This document shows, piece by piece, positions 17,301-23,976 of a DNA stretch of 64,000 bases. Under the pieces are notes generated by a model. The model did no database searches. It saw only the letters and a program-made list of their open reading frames with translations, and was not told the origin of the DNA. The position numbers and the translations under genes were made by a program. The DNA is from DATLFA01 sp035525225 (GTDB lineage Bacteria; Actinomycetota; Acidimicrobiia; Acidimicrobiales; WLNW01), in contig DATLFA010000077.1 of assembly GCA_035525225.1 (NCBI GenBank), forward strand, positions 156,738-220,737. Direction: 5' to 3'. Within the stretch, counting starts at the first letter, position 1. Every line of letters starts with the position of its first letter.

Positions 17301-17493
17301 CGATACGACCGGAACCGATGAGCCGCCGAGCCGAGAGGCCCGCCAGATTGGTCGGCGCGACCACCGTCACCGGCGCCATCGGATCGCCCGCGGACTGCTT
17401 GGCCCGACCGATCGCCGCCGCCAAGGCCGAAGTGGCAGCGCGACCGAAGGGCACTACCCGGATCACCCCGTCCGCCCCATCGTCGAATGGCAT
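14329..17493 (-). CDS. PD-(D/E)XK nuclease with degenerate helicase domain and Fe-S cysteines, AddB/AdnA-like subunit
   Basis: This 1054-residue partner of the helicase-nuclease has an N-terminus that aligns in style with AddB. The expected Walker A is degenerate (VVPFGRAATSAL, no GKS/T), so the ATPase is probably inactive. The block DAVFVLGVAEGLCPAAR is typical of AddB/RecC-type proteins. The nuclease motif is SVYDYKTGS. A Cys in ETWAGCPMRYFLGDVL plus FENCSYCDFDRLCP (C-x2-C-x5-C) matches the 4Fe-4S staple of AddB-type nucleases. I chose the ATG at 17493 because TAGTCT lies seven nt upstream (leaderless). A TTG 30 nt upstream has no support. The protein is coupled to its partner by ATGA. Confidence 0.85.
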   Translation of the reverse strand: MPFDDGADGVIRVVPFGRAATSALAAAIGRAKQSAGDPMAPVTVVAPTNLAGLSARRLIGSGRIEGAGGLINVAFVSPDQLAATLAPPQLDRVPLTDIALVAAIRAQLAHDHDGFFAPVAGHRATEQALRAVYHELTGAHEATLDALAASPSVRTRAVVATIRAVRKRLSHAVDRRDVAEAATARVHSGASVASLGTVILYLLTDVSPVHGDLVRALGQRLAVSAIVGSTGEPVIDAESLEATVRMAPTARVHADTADPITITRVASASDSDDEVRCVLREVMALVDGGVPLDRIALLYTAADPYARIVREQLAAAGIAHNGPGVRRLADTLAGRTLQALLALDETQFSRDAVIGLVSGAPLVVQGSLVNATSWDRISRESGVVGGVADWSRKLERHRAMLAKRRAELQADEASEGALARSRRQIETIDVLDRFVRTLAAALHAEVRPRTWRGLAQWADELSGGLLQARDGWPAREVEALRRVRDALTRLGGLDTVRPEPSFTEFVDAVDSELDAVADHIGRFGDGVFFGPTRLAPGLDVDAVFVLGVAEGLCPAARREDALVPDRDRQRAIAGELLTRTQRVLHDRRALLASLGTGSRVRVLSFPRGDGRTGRARQPSRWLVDLLATRTGVRVDSATIPSQVNDYVTTYRSFLDGLRHAPAPLSLADRDLGQLERHASCGLEVRRHHLAAESAIARGVDMITARASSSLTRFDGNVVGQVVPALASQADAAGRGRVLSPSRLETWAGCPMRYFLGDVLRLAQVERPEDILTISALDRGSLLHTVLERFVADLIERDADVSEVDDYRPLYDIAATVMSEYEAAGLTGRPVLWQIARREILADLDRFVEVDLRLRRARGLRPLAVELSFGLDGHPPAVLQLADGRQLSFRGRIDRVDSRPGGASVYDYKTGSTFTIDFDADPVSAGARLQLPIYAAAIRQRFDLDDVDSYYWFTKDGNDPVGARFDEADDARVRDVLDTIVSGIEGGVFPAYPGGWNSFFNTFENCSYCDFDRLCPRDRGAHWEAKQDDPATEAFVVLRGPIRDSESQGESDSEQ

Positions 17494-17500
17494 GAACCGG

Positions 17501-17506
17501 AGACTA
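17501..17506 (-). promoter_or_regulatory. -10 box TAGTCT of a likely leaderless transcript
   Basis: The box is seven nt before the ATG at 17493. It supports that start over the upstream TTG. Confidence 0.45.
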
Positions 17507-17538
17507 CGCAGGGGTACTGACAATCAGCCCAACACGAG

Positions 17539-18585
17539 TCAGCGCAACACGAGCCGGCCCGTGCCGGCCCGGGCGCGACCAATGCGCGCCGCCCGATGCC
17601 CACTGCTCGCGAGCGCCGCGAGGGCGGCATCGACCTTGTCGAGGGCGAGACCGAACACCAGCCCACCCGACGTCTGCGGATCCGCCAGGAGCGCGACGGT
17701 CAGCTCGTCGGTAACGCCCCGGTCGAGGTGCTCGTGCACCCAGCTCACATTGCGCAACGCTCCACCGGAGACGGCGCCCGCCTCGGCCAACGCTCGCGCG
17801 CCCTCGATCAGCGGAACACTTGCGACGTCGATCGTGACGTCGACGGCCGATTCGCGCGCCATGCGACCGAGATGGCCGAGCAGGCCGAACCCGGTCACGT
17901 CGGTGGCGCCCGTCGCGCCGTTCTCGAGCGCGACGCGGGACGCCCGCGCGTTGAGAAAGGTCATGGACCGCACTGCTGCTTCGATGGCCTCGGTCGAGGC
18001 GATACCGCGCTTGATGGCCGTGGTGATCACACCGACCCCGAGCGGCTTGGTCAAGATCAAGACGTCGTCAGGGCGCAGGCCGGCGTTGGTCAAGAGCCGA
18101 TCGGGCGCGACCTCACCGACGACCGCGAGCCCGAACTTCGGCTCAGGATCGGTCACGGTGTGCCCCCCGGCGACGACGAAGCCCCCCTCCGATGCGATGT
18201 CTTGCGCGCCCGCGAGCACCTCGGCGAGCAACTCGTCGGGTAGCTCGTCGTTCCAGCAGACGAGATTGAGCGCGAGCAGCGGCCGACCGCCCATCGCATA
18301 GACGTCGGACACGGCGTTGGTCGCGGCGACGCGGCCCCAGTCGCGTGCGTCGTCGACCACTGGTGTGATGAAGTCGGTGGTGACGACAAGGGCGCGATCG
18401 TCGTCGAGCTTCCACACCGCGGCGTCGTCGCCGGTCTGTGGTCCGACGAGCAGCTCGGCCCGGTCGGAAGGGACCAGACCGCGAACGACCCGAGCGAGGC
18501 GGCTCGGGTCGAGCTTGCACGCGCAACCGGCGCCGTGGCTGTACTGCGTCAATCGTTCGACGCGCAGCGAACTCTGGTCGGTCAT
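17539..18585 (-). CDS. selD: selenide, water dikinase
   Basis: SelD makes selenophosphate from selenide and ATP, the selenium donor for selenocysteine and 2-selenouridine. The ATG at 18585, with GAGAGGGTGG upstream, gives 348 residues, the normal length. The active-site motif SHGAGCACK places Cys21 and Lys24 at the positions of E. coli Cys17 and Lys20. The catalytic residue is Cys, not Sec. Downstream blocks such as TGDDAAVW, FITPVVDD, TNAVSDVYAMGG and DPQTSGGL are intact. No selA, selB, tRNA-Sec or selenouridine synthase lies in the window. Its neighbour downstream is the helicase-nuclease operon, probably unrelated. Confidence 0.95.
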   Translation of the reverse strand: MTDQSSLRVERLTQYSHGAGCACKLDPSRLARVVRGLVPSDRAELLVGPQTGDDAAVWKLDDDRALVVTTDFITPVVDDARDWGRVAATNAVSDVYAMGGRPLLALNLVCWNDELPDELLAEVLAGAQDIASEGGFVVAGGHTVTDPEPKFGLAVVGEVAPDRLLTNAGLRPDDVLILTKPLGVGVITTAIKRGIASTEAIEAAVRSMTFLNARASRVALENGATGATDVTGFGLLGHLGRMARESAVDVTIDVASVPLIEGARALAEAGAVSGGALRNVSWVHEHLDRGVTDELTVALLADPQTSGGLVFGLALDKVDAALAALASSGHRAARIGRARAGTGRLVLR

Positions 18586-18674
18586 GTCCACCCTCTCGGT
18601 GCCGTTGCGGCCTCTTGTCGACCAAACTAGGCGGTGGCGAGTCGGTCCGGCCCACAGGTCTACTATTTCCTCGT

Positions 18675-18702
18675 GCCGGCGCAACGCCGCCGAAGCGCCG
18701 GC
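18675..18702 (-). terminator. GC hairpin after the E2 gene, possible terminator
   Basis: GCCGGCGC (18675-18682) pairs with GCGCCGGC (18695-18702) around a 12-nt loop, 36 nt after the E2 stop on the minus strand. No U-tract follows, so the role is uncertain. Confidence 0.35.
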
Positions 18703-18738
18703 AATGCCCGCGATCGAGCACCGCGCCTGACGCGCCGA

Positions 18739-19863
18739 CTACCCGAGCGCGTCGATCGTCTCGAGTAGCCGCTTGACGCTCGCGACGAACGCGGCAGCCG
18801 CCACACCGTCGACGACGCGATGATCGAACGCGATCGAGAGCGTCATCATCGAGCGGACGACGATCCCACCATCGCGCACGACCGCACGCGATTCGACCGC
18901 ACCCATGAACGCCAGCAGCGCCTCTGGGCCATTGATCACGGGCGTGCCGGCAGTGATTCCATGCGCGCCGAGATTCGAAACAGTGGCCGACGCGCCGGAG
19001 CATTCGTCGAGCGCCAACTCGTCGGCCCGCGCTCGATCGACCGCCCCGCGACATGCAGCACTCAACCCAGCGAGGTCGAGCCGATCCGCATTGCGAATCA
19101 CCGGAACCTCGAGACCGCGCGTTGTCTCCACCGCGATCGCGATGTTGATCTCGTCGAACTCGACGAGATCACCCTTGTCGTACGCGGCATTCAACCGCGG
19201 GTGCCCGACGAGCGAACGAGCGAGCGCGGCCACGACGAGCTCCGTGTAGGTCGCACCCGTTGCCGCGTGCAACTCGATCGCATACGTCATGTCGACATCG
19301 ACCATCTGCGCGAACTGCGGCGTCGTCGACCACGTCTCGGCCAGATGGCGCGCCGTGCGCGCCCGCAGTGACTCGAGGCGGTGACGGCTGCGCACGCGAC
19401 GCCCCTGCCACAGGTCGATGTCGGAGGTGGTCGTGTGTGATTCGACGTCGCGTTCGGTGATGAGCCCGTCGGGCCCGCTGCCGGCGACGCGGGCGAGGTC
19501 GATACCCCGTTCGTCGGCGATGCGCCGGGCACGTGGCGACGCCGCGACGCGTGTCGCCACGGCTCGATCGGTCCGCGGCGCGGGCGCGGGCTCGGCGGGC
19601 GGGACGTCGTGTGGTTCGTCCTCGCCGTCGCCGAGCACATAGACCATGACCGCGCCGATCGGATACACCTCTCCCTCGTACGCGCGCAGCTCGCCGACGA
19701 TGCCTGCGACGGGGCTCTCGACCTCGATCTCGACCTTGTCGGTCTCGATGGTCGCGACGACGTCGCCCTGGACGACCGCGTCACCCGTGGTCCGCAACCA
19801 CGCGACGAGCGTCGCTTCTTCGGCTGCTTGGCCCACGCGAGGCACCCGGATGGCGGTGGCCAT
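18739..19863 (-). CDS. 2-oxo acid dehydrogenase E2 (dihydrolipoamide acyltransferase)
   Basis: This 374-residue acyltransferase is the core of a 2-oxo acid dehydrogenase complex, passing an acyl group from E1 to CoA. One lipoyl domain (1-80) carries the lipoylated Lys43 in ETDKVEIEV. A linker rich in Pro/Ala follows, then a peripheral-subunit-binding domain (about 106-142). The catalytic domain ends with FDHRVVDG (His near 348). The ATG at 19863 overlaps the E1beta stop by one nt. Which oxo acid is used (pyruvate, branched-chain, acetoin-type) cannot be told. No E3 gene is present in the window. Confidence 0.92.
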   Translation of the reverse strand: MATAIRVPRVGQAAEEATLVAWLRTTGDAVVQGDVVATIETDKVEIEVESPVAGIVGELRAYEGEVYPIGAVMVYVLGDGEDEPHDVPPAEPAPAPRTDRAVATRVAASPRARRIADERGIDLARVAGSGPDGLITERDVESHTTTSDIDLWQGRRVRSRHRLESLRARTARHLAETWSTTPQFAQMVDVDMTYAIELHAATGATYTELVVAALARSLVGHPRLNAAYDKGDLVEFDEINIAIAVETTRGLEVPVIRNADRLDLAGLSAACRGAVDRARADELALDECSGASATVSNLGAHGITAGTPVINGPEALLAFMGAVESRAVVRDGGIVVRSMMTLSIAFDHRVVDGVAAAAFVASVKRLLETIDALG

Positions 19864-20837
19864 CAGCGCATCAGCTCGCGGACCGTCGTGACGATGTCGG
19901 CGGTCGACGGTGCCAGCGCGTCGACGAGATGCTCGGCCATCGGCACCGGTGTATCGGGAATGGCCAGGCGGCGCAGGGGCCGATCGAGGTAACCGAACGC
20001 ATGCTCCATCAGCAGGGCACCGATCTCGGCGCCGACACCGCCGGTGCGGGGCGCTTCTTCGACGACGACACACGCGCCCGTCTTGCGCACCGACGCGACG
20101 ATCGTTTCGGCGTCGAGCGGGTTGACCGTGACCGGATCGATGATCTCGACCTCGATGCCATCGTCGCTCAACTGCTCTGCCGCGACGAGCGCGCGCCGCA
20201 ACATGTCCTGCCACGCCACGATCGTCACGTGCGTACCCTCGCGCCGCACGCGGGCCCGGCCGAACTCGACGACATAGTCGCCCTCGGGCACGTCGTCGGC
20301 CACGCCGTAGAGCCGCTTGTGCTCCAGTACGAAGACAGGGTCGTTCGACCGGATCGCGGCCAACGTCAGTCCCTTGGCGTCGTAGGCGGTCGACGGCAGG
20401 CAGACGCGCAGGCCAGGAGTGTGCATCAGATAGGCCTCGGTCGATTGGCTGTGTTCGGGGCCGAAGCCACCTCCGCCGCACGCCATGCGCACCACCATCG
20501 GCAAGTCGAACAGGCCGCCGTGGGCATAGCGGTACGTGGCCGTGTTGAGGAAAACCTCGGCGCCGGCGCAGAACACGAAATCCGCGTATTGCAGCTCGGC
20601 CACGGGGCGCATGCCCCGCAATGCCATGCCGATGGCCATGCCGACGATGAGGTCTTCACTTATCGGCGTGTCGAAGACGCGGTCGCCGAACTCCTTGGTC
20701 ATCCCCCGCGTGACTCCCCACACGCCACCGAACGCACCGACGTCCTCGCCGAAAACCACCACGTCGTCGTCGCGCCGCAACTCGATGCTCAACGCTTCGC
20801 GGACCGCGTGCGCATATTTGAGTGGGCGGCCCATCAT
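19863..20837 (-). CDS. 2-oxo acid dehydrogenase E1 beta subunit
   Basis: This 324-residue thiamine-diphosphate-dependent beta subunit pairs with the E1alpha encoded just upstream. It has VVFGEDVGAFGGVWGVTRGM near the N-terminus, the FDTPISED block, and a C-terminal transketolase-type domain (DPVTVNPLDAETI, EEAPRTGGVGAEI). It starts with ATG at 20837, overlapping the E1alpha stop (ATGA), and its own stop overlaps the E2 start (TGATG). The three subunits should therefore be made in linked amounts. Substrate class is unresolved between pyruvate, branched-chain and acetoin-type complexes. Confidence 0.92.
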   Translation of the reverse strand: MMGRPLKYAHAVREALSIELRRDDDVVVFGEDVGAFGGVWGVTRGMTKEFGDRVFDTPISEDLIVGMAIGMALRGMRPVAELQYADFVFCAGAEVFLNTATYRYAHGGLFDLPMVVRMACGGGGFGPEHSQSTEAYLMHTPGLRVCLPSTAYDAKGLTLAAIRSNDPVFVLEHKRLYGVADDVPEGDYVVEFGRARVRREGTHVTIVAWQDMLRRALVAAEQLSDDGIEVEIIDPVTVNPLDAETIVASVRKTGACVVVEEAPRTGGVGAEIGALLMEHAFGYLDRPLRRLAIPDTPVPMAEHLVDALAPSTADIVTTVRELMR

Positions 20838-21826
20838 GCAACCACGGGCCCGAGCGGCGCTTCAGAGCGGGGGGCAGGGTCGGCGTAGACACCTTCGCGA
20901 ACGGTCGCCACATCGATCAGCGGTTGCGCCCGCATGTACACGACCGCGCGCTCGACCCTGTCCGCAACCTCGGCTTCGACCGCCGCGATGTCGACACCAA
21001 TGGCCTCGAGCTGCGTCACCAGCCGCGCCAGGGGATCGTTGACCCACAACGCGGCCTTCTCGTCGGCGCTGCGGTACGGCTCACGATCGCCGAGGTAGTG
21101 CGCATGGAGGCGATCGACCTTCGCCTCGACGAGCGTCGCTCCCCCGCCCGAACGCGCCCTGTCGGCGGCAACCCGCGTCGCTTCGTACACCGCGTCGGCG
21201 TCACGGCCGTCGACCGTCACGCCCGGCATGTCATAGCCGTCCGCGCGCCGCGCGATGTCGACCACTGCCGACGCCACAGCCGTTGGAGTGGACAGTCCCC
21301 ATCCGTTGTTCTCGCAGAAGAACACGATGGGTAGCTTGCGCAGGCCGGCGAAGTTGAGCGCCTCGTGAAATTGCCCGCGGTTGGCCGTGCCGTCGCCGAA
21401 GAACACCACCGCCACGTTGCCGCTGCGTCGGTATTGCTCGGCGTACGCGATGCCGACGCCGATCACGAAGTTGCCGCCGAGCGAGCCGGTTTCGCCGAGC
21501 ACGCCCCGTGCGGGATCCGCGAGGTGCATCGGGCCGCCCTTGCCCTTGTTGGTGCCGCCCTCCTTGTACGCGATGTCGCAGAGGATCACCTCGGGCTCGA
21601 CGCCGCGCGCGATCCAGTAGCCGACACCGCGGTGGCCGTAGAGCATCGGGTCTTGCGGTTCGAGCGCCGCGAGCGCGGCGATCTGCGCCACCTCTTGCCC
21701 GGCGCCCATGTGGAGCGACGCCGGCACTTCGCCCGCCTTCGCCAAGCTCATGACCCGCTCTTCGAGGCGGCGGGACAGCAGCGACCGCCGAAAGACCTCG
21801 AGCCGCGTCGCGTCGTCCATGCGCAC
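20834..21826 (-). CDS. 2-oxo acid dehydrogenase E1 alpha subunit
   Basis: This 330-residue protein is the decarboxylating subunit with the thiamine-diphosphate motif FFGDGTANRGQFHEALN, ending around FFCENNGWG (Asp145 and Asn173/174 bind the Mg/TPP). YGHRGVGYWIARG and the GGPMHLADP loop are also typical. Start choice: GTG at 21826 lies six nt after a TACGTT box, supporting a leaderless transcript; the ATG at 21820 is an alternative two codons in. The last dozen codons are made of a dispersed GGGCCCGAGCGGC repeat copy. It heads the E1alpha-E1beta-E2 operon and is divergent from the 6-oxocamphor-hydrolase-like gene. Confidence 0.92.
   Translation of the reverse strand: MRMDDATRLEVFRRSLLSRRLEERVMSLAKAGEVPASLHMGAGQEVAQIAALAALEPQDPMLYGHRGVGYWIARGVEPEVILCDIAYKEGGTNKGKGGPMHLADPARGVLGETGSLGGNFVIGVGIAYAEQYRRSGNVAVVFFGDGTANRGQFHEALNFAGLRKLPIVFFCENNGWGLSTPTAVASAVVDIARRADGYDMPGVTVDGRDADAVYEATRVAADRARSGGGATLVEAKVDRLHAHYLGDREPYRSADEKAALWVNDPLARLVTQLEAIGVDIAAVEAEVADRVERAVVYMRAQPLIDVATVREGVYADPAPRSEAPLGPVVA
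20845..20876. repeat. copy of the GGGCCCGAGCGGC dispersed repeat in the E1alpha 3' end
   Basis: GGGCCCGAGCGGCGCTTCAG followed by AGCGGGGGG resembles the units at 1825, 33848, 54803 and 62332. It encodes the E1alpha C-terminus RSEAPLGP on the minus strand. Confidence 0.55.
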
Positions 21827-21832
21827 CGCCGG

Positions 21833-21838
21833 AACGTA
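21833..21838 (-). promoter_or_regulatory. -10 box TACGTT of a likely leaderless transcript
   Basis: The box is six nt before the GTG at 21826, supporting GTG as the E1alpha start. Confidence 0.4.
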
Positions 21839-21896
21839 GCAGCCAACGGCCCGAGCAGCAGACTTGCCGATGCGCTATGAGCGCTTGCGCGAAGAG

Positions 21897-21927
21897 CCGA
21901 CAGCTGGGCAGAGCGGGGATATAGCTT
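21897..21927 (+). promoter_or_regulatory. promoter of the oxocamphor-hydrolase-like gene
   Basis: CCGACA at 21897-21902 is followed by a 17-nt spacer and TATAGC, overlapping TAGCTT at 21922-21927. Seven nt then lead to the ATG at 21935. No Shine-Dalgarno sequence is present, so the transcript is probably leaderless or nearly so. Confidence 0.45.
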
Positions 21928-21934
21928 CTGCGGC

Positions 21935-22690
21935 ATGCGGGCCTCGTTCGATCAGTACTCGCAGGCGTACGCCCACGCGCATCTTCAACGCGTCGACGGC
22001 ATCTGCCTCGTCCAACTGCACACCAACGACGGCCCACTCGTATGGGGCGACGGCCCGCATACCGAGCTCGGCTACCTCTTCGAGGACGTCGGTCGCGATC
22101 CCGACAACCGGGTCGTGATACTCACCGGCACCGGCGACGAGTTCATCGCCAAGCTCGACACCAGCTGGGTCGGCGGGATGAATCCACACAAGTGGGACAA
22201 GATCCTGCAACATGGGCGCCGCTTGATGATGAACCTCCTCGACATCGAAGTACCCGTCATCGCCGCCATCAACGGTCCCGCGACCGTGCACGCCGAGCTC
22301 GGTCTGCTCGCCGACGTCGTGCTCGCGTCGGAAACCACCACATTTCGCGATGCGCCCCATTTCCGATACGGGACCGTGCCGGGCGACGGGGTGCACATCG
22401 TTTGGCCGCTGTTGCTCGGCCCCAACCGTGGCCGCTACTTCTTGTTCACCGGGCAACGGCTGTCGGCGATCGAGGCGAGAGATCTCGGCGTCGTCAGCGA
22501 AGTGCTGCCACCGGGCGAACTACTCGATCGAGCGTGGGTGCTGGCCCACGACCTCGCTCGCCAACCCGACATGGCGTTGCGTTATGCCCGTATGTGCGTG
22601 ACCCAGACGATCAAGCGGGTGATGGTCGACGATCTCGGCTTCGGACTGGCGCTCGAGGGTCTCGGCGCGTACCAGTCGTGGCCCGAGTGA
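21935..22690 (+). CDS. crotonase-family beta-diketone hydrolase, 6-oxocamphor hydrolase-like
   Basis: The protein has 251 residues. Compared with Rhodococcus 6-oxocamphor hydrolase (recalled from memory), the catalytic residues appear at a constant offset of three: Trp37, His119, His142, Asp151 and Glu241 for Trp40, His122, His145, Asp154 and Glu244. Shared blocks include VVILTGTG, IEVPVIAAINGP, VPGDG.H.VWP and NRGRYFLFTGQ. 6-Oxocamphor hydrolase performs a retro-Claisen C-C cleavage of a cyclic beta-diketone without CoA. This gene is therefore more likely a C-C hydrolase than an enoyl-CoA hydratase. It is followed 27 nt later by an acyl-CoA dehydrogenase and divergent from a 2-oxo acid dehydrogenase operon. 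The real substrate is unknown. Confidence 0.85.
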   Translation: MRASFDQYSQAYAHAHLQRVDGICLVQLHTNDGPLVWGDGPHTELGYLFEDVGRDPDNRVVILTGTGDEFIAKLDTSWVGGMNPHKWDKILQHGRRLMMNLLDIEVPVIAAINGPATVHAELGLLADVVLASETTTFRDAPHFRYGTVPGDGVHIVWPLLLGPNRGRYFLFTGQRLSAIEARDLGVVSEVLPPGELLDRAWVLAHDLARQPDMALRYARMCVTQTIKRVMVDDLGFGLALEGLGAYQSWPE

Positions 22691-22717
22691 CCGCGATTCC
22701 AGCGAAAGTGGGTAACC

Positions 22718-23887
22718 GTGGATGACGAAGCGCGAGTGATCGCACTGACCGATCAGCTGCTGCAGGACCATTCGGACGACCCTCCACGCGACTTCTACGG
22801 CGCACAGTTCGACATGGGCCTGGCGTTCGTGCATTTCCCCGTCGGCCACGGCGGCCTCGGCCTGTCGCCGAAGTTGCAGCTGGTGATCAATGGCCGCATC
22901 ACCGACGCGGGCGTTGCGTTGGTGAGGGGAAGCATCGGCCATGGCATGGGCGCGCCGACGATCGTCGTGCACGGCACCGAGGAGCAGAAGCGCCGATTCC
23001 TGCGACCGTTGTTCACCAACGAAGAAGTGTGGTGCCAACTCTTCTCCGAGCCGGGGGCCGGCTCTGATGTTGCGAGCTTGGCGACGACCGCCGTGCGCGA
23101 TGGTGACGAATGGATCGTCAACGGTCAAAAAGTGTGGACATCGCTGGCCCATTTCTCGAAGTGGGGCCTGCTCTTCGCTCGCACCGATCCCAACGTCGCA
23201 AAACACAAGGGCCTCACCTACTTCGCGATCGACATGCAACAGCCCGGCGTCGAAGTGCGGCCATTGCGTCAGATCACCGGTCAAGCGGAATTCAACGAGG
23301 TCTTCTTCACCGATGCCCGCGTAGCCGACGCCAACCGGTTGGGCGAAGTGGGCCAAGGCTGGAACGTCGCGCTCACCACCCTCATGAACGAGCGGGTGTC
23401 GATCGGCGGCGCAGTGCCCCCGAGGGGTTCGGGGGTCATTGCCCACGCGCTGCACATCTGGAGCGAGCGCGGGGGTGTCGATCCGGTGCAACGAGATCAA
23501 CTCGCTCGTCTTTGGATCGAAGCCGAGGTGGGCCGGCTCACCAATTGGCGCGCCGCCCAACTGCGATCGGTCGGCACACCCGGTCCGGAGGGGTCAGTGG
23601 GCAAGCTCTGGGGTGCCGAGCTCAACCAACGCGTGTACGCGTTCTGCATGAACCTGCTCGGCGCGGATGGCATGCTCTTCCCCGAAGCAAACGGCTACGA
23701 CCTCGACCGTACGAAGATGATGGAGTACACGTCGGTGCACGCGTGGTTCCTGCGGTCACGGGCGAACTCGATCGAGGGTGGCACCAGCGAAGTGATGCGC
23801 AACATCCTGGGCGAGCGAGTGCTCGGGCTGCCGGGCGAGCCACGCGTCGACAAAGACCTCGCCTTCCGCGACCTCTTGCGCAACTAG
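22718..23887 (+). CDS. acyl-CoA dehydrogenase
   Basis: This 389-residue FAD enzyme introduces an alpha,beta double bond into an acyl-CoA. FAD-binding blocks LFSEPGAGSDVASL and KVWTSLAHFSKWG are clear. The C-terminal IEGGTSEVMRNILGERVLGLP is the family signature. The first helix region is short, as in several actinobacterial acyl-CoA dehydrogenases. The start is GTG at 22718; the ATG four nt later is out of frame. It lies 27 nt after the oxocamphor-hydrolase-like gene and is probably in the same transcript. The catalytic Glu was not assigned with confidence. A GCGATAATCCGCC element follows the stop directly. Confidence 0.92.
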   Translation: MDDEARVIALTDQLLQDHSDDPPRDFYGAQFDMGLAFVHFPVGHGGLGLSPKLQLVINGRITDAGVALVRGSIGHGMGAPTIVVHGTEEQKRRFLRPLFTNEEVWCQLFSEPGAGSDVASLATTAVRDGDEWIVNGQKVWTSLAHFSKWGLLFARTDPNVAKHKGLTYFAIDMQQPGVEVRPLRQITGQAEFNEVFFTDARVADANRLGEVGQGWNVALTTLMNERVSIGGAVPPRGSGVIAHALHIWSERGGVDPVQRDQLARLWIEAEVGRLTNWRAAQLRSVGTPGPEGSVGKLWGAELNQRVYAFCMNLLGADGMLFPEANGYDLDRTKMMEYTSVHAWFLRSRANSIEGGTSEVMRNILGERVLGLPGEPRVDKDLAFRDLLRN

Positions 23888-23911
23888 TCACATTTGCGGC
23901 GATAATCCGCC
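23888..23911 (+). repeat. GCGATAATCCGCC 3'-end element, copy 1
   Basis: TTTGCGGCGATAATCCGCC begins a few nt after the acyl-CoA dehydrogenase stop. GCGGCG and CGCCGC can pair around ATAATC. Similar elements follow the stops of the crotonase gene at 63154 and, on the minus strand, ilvA at 59780. Confidence 0.75.
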
Positions 23912-23976
23912 GCTAGTGCCGCGACCGCAGTCGATCCCGGGCACATCAACCTGCCTATCGAGCGCGGGATAGCCGA

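Noticed and set aside
17494..17523. TTG start for the AddB-like gene
   Set aside because: The ATG at 17493 has a TAGTCT box seven nt upstream; the TTG would precede that transcript start.
18603..18738. Possible tRNA-Sec next to selD
   Set aside because: No tRNA-like cloverleaf or TTC-loop pattern could be drawn from this gap.
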